DNA of 64,000 nucleotides from Mercenaria mercenaria (lineage: Eukaryota > Mollusca > Bivalvia > Venerida > Veneridae). The stretch's first letter is position 1. Each line of letters opens with the position of its first letter. The stretch lies in the NCBI RefSeq assembly GCF_021730395.1, contig NC_069364.1:77679501-77743500 (forward strand), in the 5' to 3' direction. The notes under the pieces were generated by a model, which saw nothing but the letters and a program-made list of their open reading frames with translations, did no database searches and was not told where the DNA came from. This document shows positions 58,990-64,000 of the stretch, piece after piece. The position numbers and the translations under genes were made by a program.

Positions 58990-59860
58990 AGCTTCTAAGT
59001 GCTGAACTGGCTTATTTACCCAAAGTTTCTCTGACTGTTAAGCTCATTTCTGCAATTATGGAGAAGCGATTGATGCAATATTCTGCTTGCGATAGATTGG
59101 TCCTTTGCGTGTTATTGATCTCTTTTCGTTCATTAATGACAGCCGCGGCCTTATAGGGCACTATGGCTTGTGATTCTACGGAAACAGATGTAGGACGAAA
59201 GCTTTTATTTGCTATATGATCATCAGCAAAACCATAGACTTGATATGGATTTTGGAACATCAAGAGTTCCAGCATAGGTGTGATACAGCCACGGACCAAG
59301 GCAACTGCCCTTGGGCACACTGCATTCAAGACGGCGGTCTGACGAATATACATTGTTGATATTAATCTTACAAGTACGAGGCCTTAAATAGGAGTCTACC
59401 CATTGAAGAGCTGTATCACAGATGCCATATTGTGCTTTTAAGACATCTAGAAGAATGTCGCGGTCGACACTGCCAAATGCCGCACTTAAATCAATCGCAA
59501 TAAGGGCCGTGACTTCCTTTTTCTCCATATCACTTAGAAGATCATTGACTAGCCGAAGTAGCACAGATTCACAGGAATGGTATTTCCTGTATGCAGACTA
59601 GTTCTTAGGCAAAATACTGTTTTGATTTACATGTTTGTTTAATCTGTAAAGAACAGCTTTCTCAATAAGTTTTGATAGAAATGATAAATTACTCATAGGA
59701 CGATAATTGGAAAACTCTATTTCAAGGCCGGCTTTTTTAGGCAGAGGTCTAACAACTGCTTGTTTGTATTTCACTGGGAAACACCTTGTTGTAATGAGAG
59801 ATTCACCAATTTAGTGATACTATAGAGAAGTTCATCTACATGTGATTTCAGAATATGTTG
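58990..59860 (-). mobile_element. Degenerate LINE reverse transcriptase (CR1/Jockey-type), partial
   Basis: On the minus strand, in order: [37 protein letters not shown], then ALIAIDLSAAFGSVDRDILL, WVDSYLRPRTCKI and VPKGSCLGPWLY, and, after a frame change near 59250-59290, FADDHIANKSF, the YADD-type catalytic motif. AAFDTVDH is the usual form of the palm motif; here it is AAFGSVDR, so an aspartate is lost. Thumb and 3' end are missing. It is not close to the 38880/47227 fragments, which cover a different part of the protein. Confidence 0.8.
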
Positions 59861-59899
59861 GCAAAATATCTAACTCTGAAGACGAAGGACAGATGGAAA

Positions 59900-60163
59900 G
59901 TAAATAAATTCCGAAACTTGCCTCTTGTTTCAGGCTGTTGAAACATCCCAATATTTATCAAATGCAAATTAAAAACTAGAAATTATATTGAAATAAAAAA
60001 TAAAGTGACCACTTTTTAAATTCTATTCTGTTACAAATTTTCATTAAAAGTAATAAAATGTACCTATAGGGATCTAACTCTATGTAATGGGTCTTTTTGT
60101 TCGTCAAATCAATCTCTAATAGAATATACGAAAACTAAAAAATGTCATAAAATGTTGCACCAT
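59900..60163 (-). mobile_element. Truncated copy of the TTAA-flanked family C element
   Basis: It matches about 6640-6890 ('ctagaaattatattgaaat', 'gggatctaactctatgtaat', 'tcaatctctaatagaatata'). Both ends are missing, so no target site can be read. Confidence 0.65.
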
Positions 60164-62630
60164 GCGCTTCGTTCAATTTTAAACTGTGTTGGTACCTTGT
60201 ACGGATACTTAGCGTAATTAAGCTCACGCACCAATTAATAAAATTATGTAATTGGCTAGTCTCTCAAAACAAAAATGCAAAGGAAATTCAGAGTACTTTT
60301 ATTTTCAATATGAAAATGAGGAGGACTCGCTTTTATATCAAATAATCAAGTGCATAGATAGACCTGTTCACAAGCAAACTTGCAAATTGATTTTGGTAGA
60401 AATATCCGATGTCTGGATTCACTACTTTTTGTTATTAATAAAAATATCTGTTAACTTAGCGTAGTTTGCAACTCCGCAAATATTTATATAAAGAATAATG
60501 TCATGTTATACCTTAATTATTAAACCTAATATTCCTGTTATTCAATATGAGGTATTTTGAATTTGCTCTGGGCCGTTGCATATTTTTGATAAATACAACA
60601 AATACGACAAATAACGTGTTCACGTATCAAAGTCCCTGTCGTCTCCACTTCCAACTTAAATATTATACTTTGATTTATATCAACTTAATTAACTTTTGAT
60701 TGGCGCCTAATTATTATATTTTGATATCTAAATTAAATTCCATTTAAACTTAATACAGAGGTTAAAGATAGTATTCTACTTGATTTGTGTCGGCTTACAA
60801 ATTTACCAAAGTAATAATACAATGTGAATTTAATTAACTTTTAAATGAAAGCTTTAAAAATAGATTTGATTAATTTTTAGATAGAAGTTTTAAAAATCGA
60901 CTCGGATTAGAAACAAAAAAATGTTTAACTGATTATTGTAATTTCATTTTTTTAAGTTTCTTTTTGATGTCCCGAAATCGAAATGTCAGTTAGCATTGAA
61001 ATATCAACTGATTCTGTTATTTTCGTGCAGAATTGCTTCCTGGGTAAATATTTGATAGGATACAAAAAAGTACTAAAAATTGCATTAATCTAAAGCAAAC
61101 ATGCAACTTTTCAGCGCTAACATGGTTAATAGACAAAAAACCCGAATTGTATAACTTCGAACATTATTTCAAATGGCGAGTCAGGTACCTTGATAGAACC
61201 ATTGACCTACCTCAAGCTAGGTTTTAGCCGCATCGTATGAAACCATTCTACTCCTTGGGAGGCCCGAATACACTTGTAATTCTTAGAAATTTTAACATTA
61301 AAGTTAAGTATGTCGTGTAATAGAGCAACACTGAATCGCTAAACTTCCAATAATCAGCTGTTTTAATATTATCGAGTGTCCTTGGCTTCTTCGTCAACTT
61401 TTGAGAGAAAAAACTGTTTTAAGTGATATATTATATCTTTCTGTACACTTCATTTTCGAAGTTATACACTTCATTTTCAAAGTTAACTAGCAGGTTACAA
61501 ATTACTGTAGAAAAGGCGACAGGAAGATGATGGCCTGCTGAGAGTGTTGACTTACATAGACTTTAGCCCTTATCAAAATGATCAAAATCATTTGAAGTCG
61601 AAATAATTTAAGTTGTCAGTATTACCAACATCTCTATTATCATCTCTGGTAAGATGTAATGTTAGGAGTGGGGTGGGTTGTAAATAGACGTAACACGATG
61701 CAGGATGTTTTCGTAGCCTCGGGGAGAACGAGATCCACAATAGTGACGAGAACTCGAGATGGAGAAGGTATAACCCTAACGTGGGAGAATTTGTTAAAGA
61801 GTTTGTTAAAATGTTTCTGAAAGTGGTAAGTTTACGGAAACAAATTAAGTAATTAAGCAAATACGTGCTTAACTTGACTTACATTCCTTCACATAACTGG
61901 AATAAGAAAGATGTTTTAGTGTGTAAATCCGTACCCGGAACGTGTAAAGTTAAGTCGAATTTGGCCATCCCGCGGTCACAAATGTTGCGGACAGTTTTGT
62001 CGGAACGAGGCTCTGTATTTTGTAGGTGGACTCAATGGATGGGTCATTGCCGCGTTGTGGGAAACGCTTTAGAAAGAAATCCTCACTCGTGGTTGGTACC
62101 AGGATATATTTTTAAAGCTAAAATCAAACCTTCTAAAGCTGTATGAAAAAGAAAAAAAAACATCTTGCCATTTATCTGTAACACTTCAATTTTGAAACCC
62201 ATTCAACTATTTGTCCAAAATGGAAATGATGGCTAATACGCAATTACAACTTTAATAAGATAATTGTATACTGGTCATTTCTGGCTAGTTAAGAAGAAAA
62301 CAAAAAATGATTCACTCATACCGACATACGACCACTGTCATCAAATTCTCGGCGGGTGAATTAACGAGTCAGTCAACTTGAGCACAATAGCCTCCCTTGA
62401 CGATAATTTGACTGCCCTGTCTTAATTAGCTGTCTCGATTAGTGAAGTTTCGCCCCGAACAAAGACCCCGTGCAAAGATTCACCCTGGGACCCTATGGCT
62501 GGCATGCTTGACAAAAAGATCCCGTTTTGTGGGAATCTGCCTGCAGTTAGGTGGGCTCACGTCATTTTTCTTGTACACAGCTGTTTAAGTCAGCGAAGAC
62601 ATGAGAACATTTTGCCGGTAGATCACCTTA
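60164..62630. other. Intergenic, nothing recognised
   Basis: AT-rich to 61.1 kb, then less so. A plus frame at 61865-62146 (93 codons) and a minus frame at 61588-61860 show no domain, no splice context and no repeat match. I do not call them genes. Confidence 0.3.
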
Positions 62631-62634
62631 ATAT

Positions 62635-62864
62635 GAGCCGCGCCATGAGAAAACCAACATAGTGGCTTTGCCAATGGATCCAGACCAGCCTGCGCATCCG
62701 CGCAGTTTGGCCAGGATCCATACTGTTCGCTTTCGAAGCCTATTGCAATTAGAAAAACCGTTAGCAAACAGCATGGATCCTGACCAGACTGCGCGGATGC
62801 GCAGGCTGGTCTGGATCCATGCTGATCGCAAAGCTACTATGTTGGTTTGCTCATGGCGCTGCTC
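62635..62864. mobile_element. Palindromic MITE, family A, copy 5
   Basis: 230 bp, GAGCCGCGCCATG to CATGGCGCTGCTC, with a perfect ATAT duplication (62631-62634 and 62865-62868). The arms are close to consensus, so it is one of the younger copies. Confidence 0.85.
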
Positions 62865-62868
62865 ATAT

Positions 62869-64000
62869 TCAGATCATAAGTCTTGCATTTGTTGATTATT
62901 TTTATCATCATAAATTACGTGTAATTAATGACCCTCTCTCGATTCCGCTTCTCCTGAAAGTAATAGAACTGGCGTGTTATGGGTGCGGTCACGACAGTGT
63001 TCAAACTATGACAACAGAATTGGGCGACCGAAACATTACCCTACACGCCTAATAAATTTAAGAGAGATACGATGATATACGCTGTCATTCGTGGCTATAT
63101 TCTCTCGTCGTTTTCGAGAAAATTTCATTTTAGAAATTTAAAAAACTTGAAAGTTTGGCCTCCAATAAGACTTTACGCATTGTAAGGTATATATATTAAG
63201 AAAACAGGTAATAGGTAAGACACAGCGCAAACATGTTCTTTATGTTAAAATGCGGTATAAAGTTCAACCGATCAGCCTTCAATGGAAAATTATACAATGC
63301 CCGGTTGCATAACATATAGGAAAACCAGTGCATAATACTTATACTAGTCAGCGCTACCTGGGGCTAGGCCAACGTCGTTCTAAAAGATTTATTACATCAA
63401 ATTCGAAAGTGAAACGCTGTTAAACATACATATTTAAATACATCGATGGGATTTGTACCAAGGTCCTAGGCATGAAAAATCTTACACAATCCACTGCATT
63501 ACAAAGTGACAAAAGAAATCATATAGTTAAAATATTCGTATGTAAACTGGGTTGGTTTTCAAACTAATACATTTTGGCCGTTTCTGTAACGGTGCCTTTA
63601 TGATTAAAGTAACATAGTCATACCCACTATGCATCATAAATATATGAGAGCGCGGTGCAACGCTCGCGAATAAATCGTTCATATGGTCTGTATATTTTCT
63701 GTTTCCGATTTAACGTTTGTGTCGCGGTATCGATTATTTTAAAAGTCCTTACAGTGAAAGAAATTAATTTATATACGTGTTTGCATAGTGATTTTGTTTT
63801 ATGCAGAAGTGTCTAAACGAATGGTAGCATAGACCGCTTGAACGATCGTCATGGTGAACATTAAGTCGATCTTAAAGTGATCACTTTACATCCAAACAGT
63901 ATTTGGTAATATCATGGTTTGTCGCATTGTTTAGATTTAATTTCACTGAAATGCCCTCAGTACTATTGACAATTTCATTCTCTACTAAATTGTCTATGCT
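62869..64000. other. Intergenic, nothing recognised
   Basis: No repeat matching the rest of the window and no supported frame. Confidence 0.3.

Noticed and set aside
61865-62146. 93-codon plus-strand frame
   Set aside because: No recognisable domain, no splice or promoter context and no second copy. I could not support it.

Overview
This is a gene-poor, AT-rich animal genomic window. Interspersed repeats of kinds I associate with bivalve molluscs point to a marine clam: palindromic 'MDPDQTARMRRLVWIHAG' MITEs, tRNA-headed SINEs, and repeats with 'tgacctttgacct' runs. A venerid-like species is my best guess, from recalled repeat types only; no search was possible.

Left third (1-11 kb). A possible minus-strand terminal exon lies at 259-410. 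Next come several non-coding DNA transposons whose ends and target duplications can be read directly: a TAA-flanked Harbinger-like element with a nested MITE, and three TTAA-flanked elements. A complete, apparently intronless cytochrome P450 of the CYP2 clan follows at 7054-8529.

Central and right part (11-58.6 kb). A three-unit segmental tandem duplication dominates. Each unit carries a three-exon gene for a secreted fibrinogen-related protein (FReD lectin type): 12312-15297, 34908-40107 and 44229-51122. Only the middle copy reads through as one 288-residue protein. Copy 1 has a one-base insertion at the start of exon 2, and copy 3 has a one-base deletion near the start of exon 3. Intron 2 of every copy holds the same ~73 bp minisatellite at very different lengths (about 0.15, 2.3 and 0.8 kb). 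Intron 1 of every copy holds an antisense SINE older than the duplication. Later insertions present in one unit only (a SINE, a 2.2 kb TIR element, an 0.86 kb TIR element, a composite MITE, a virus-like fossil) let the array be dated relatively.

Between units 1 and 2 there is a candidate spliced non-coding transcript (about 20.4-28.0 kb) and a 3.5 kb field of a degenerate complex repeat (29.1-32.6 kb).

Right end (58.6-64 kb). A minus-strand LINE reverse transcriptase fragment, a partial MITE and one more palindromic MITE are seen; no host gene was recognised. The genes do not form a pathway. The P450 and the lectin-like cluster are independent neighbours.
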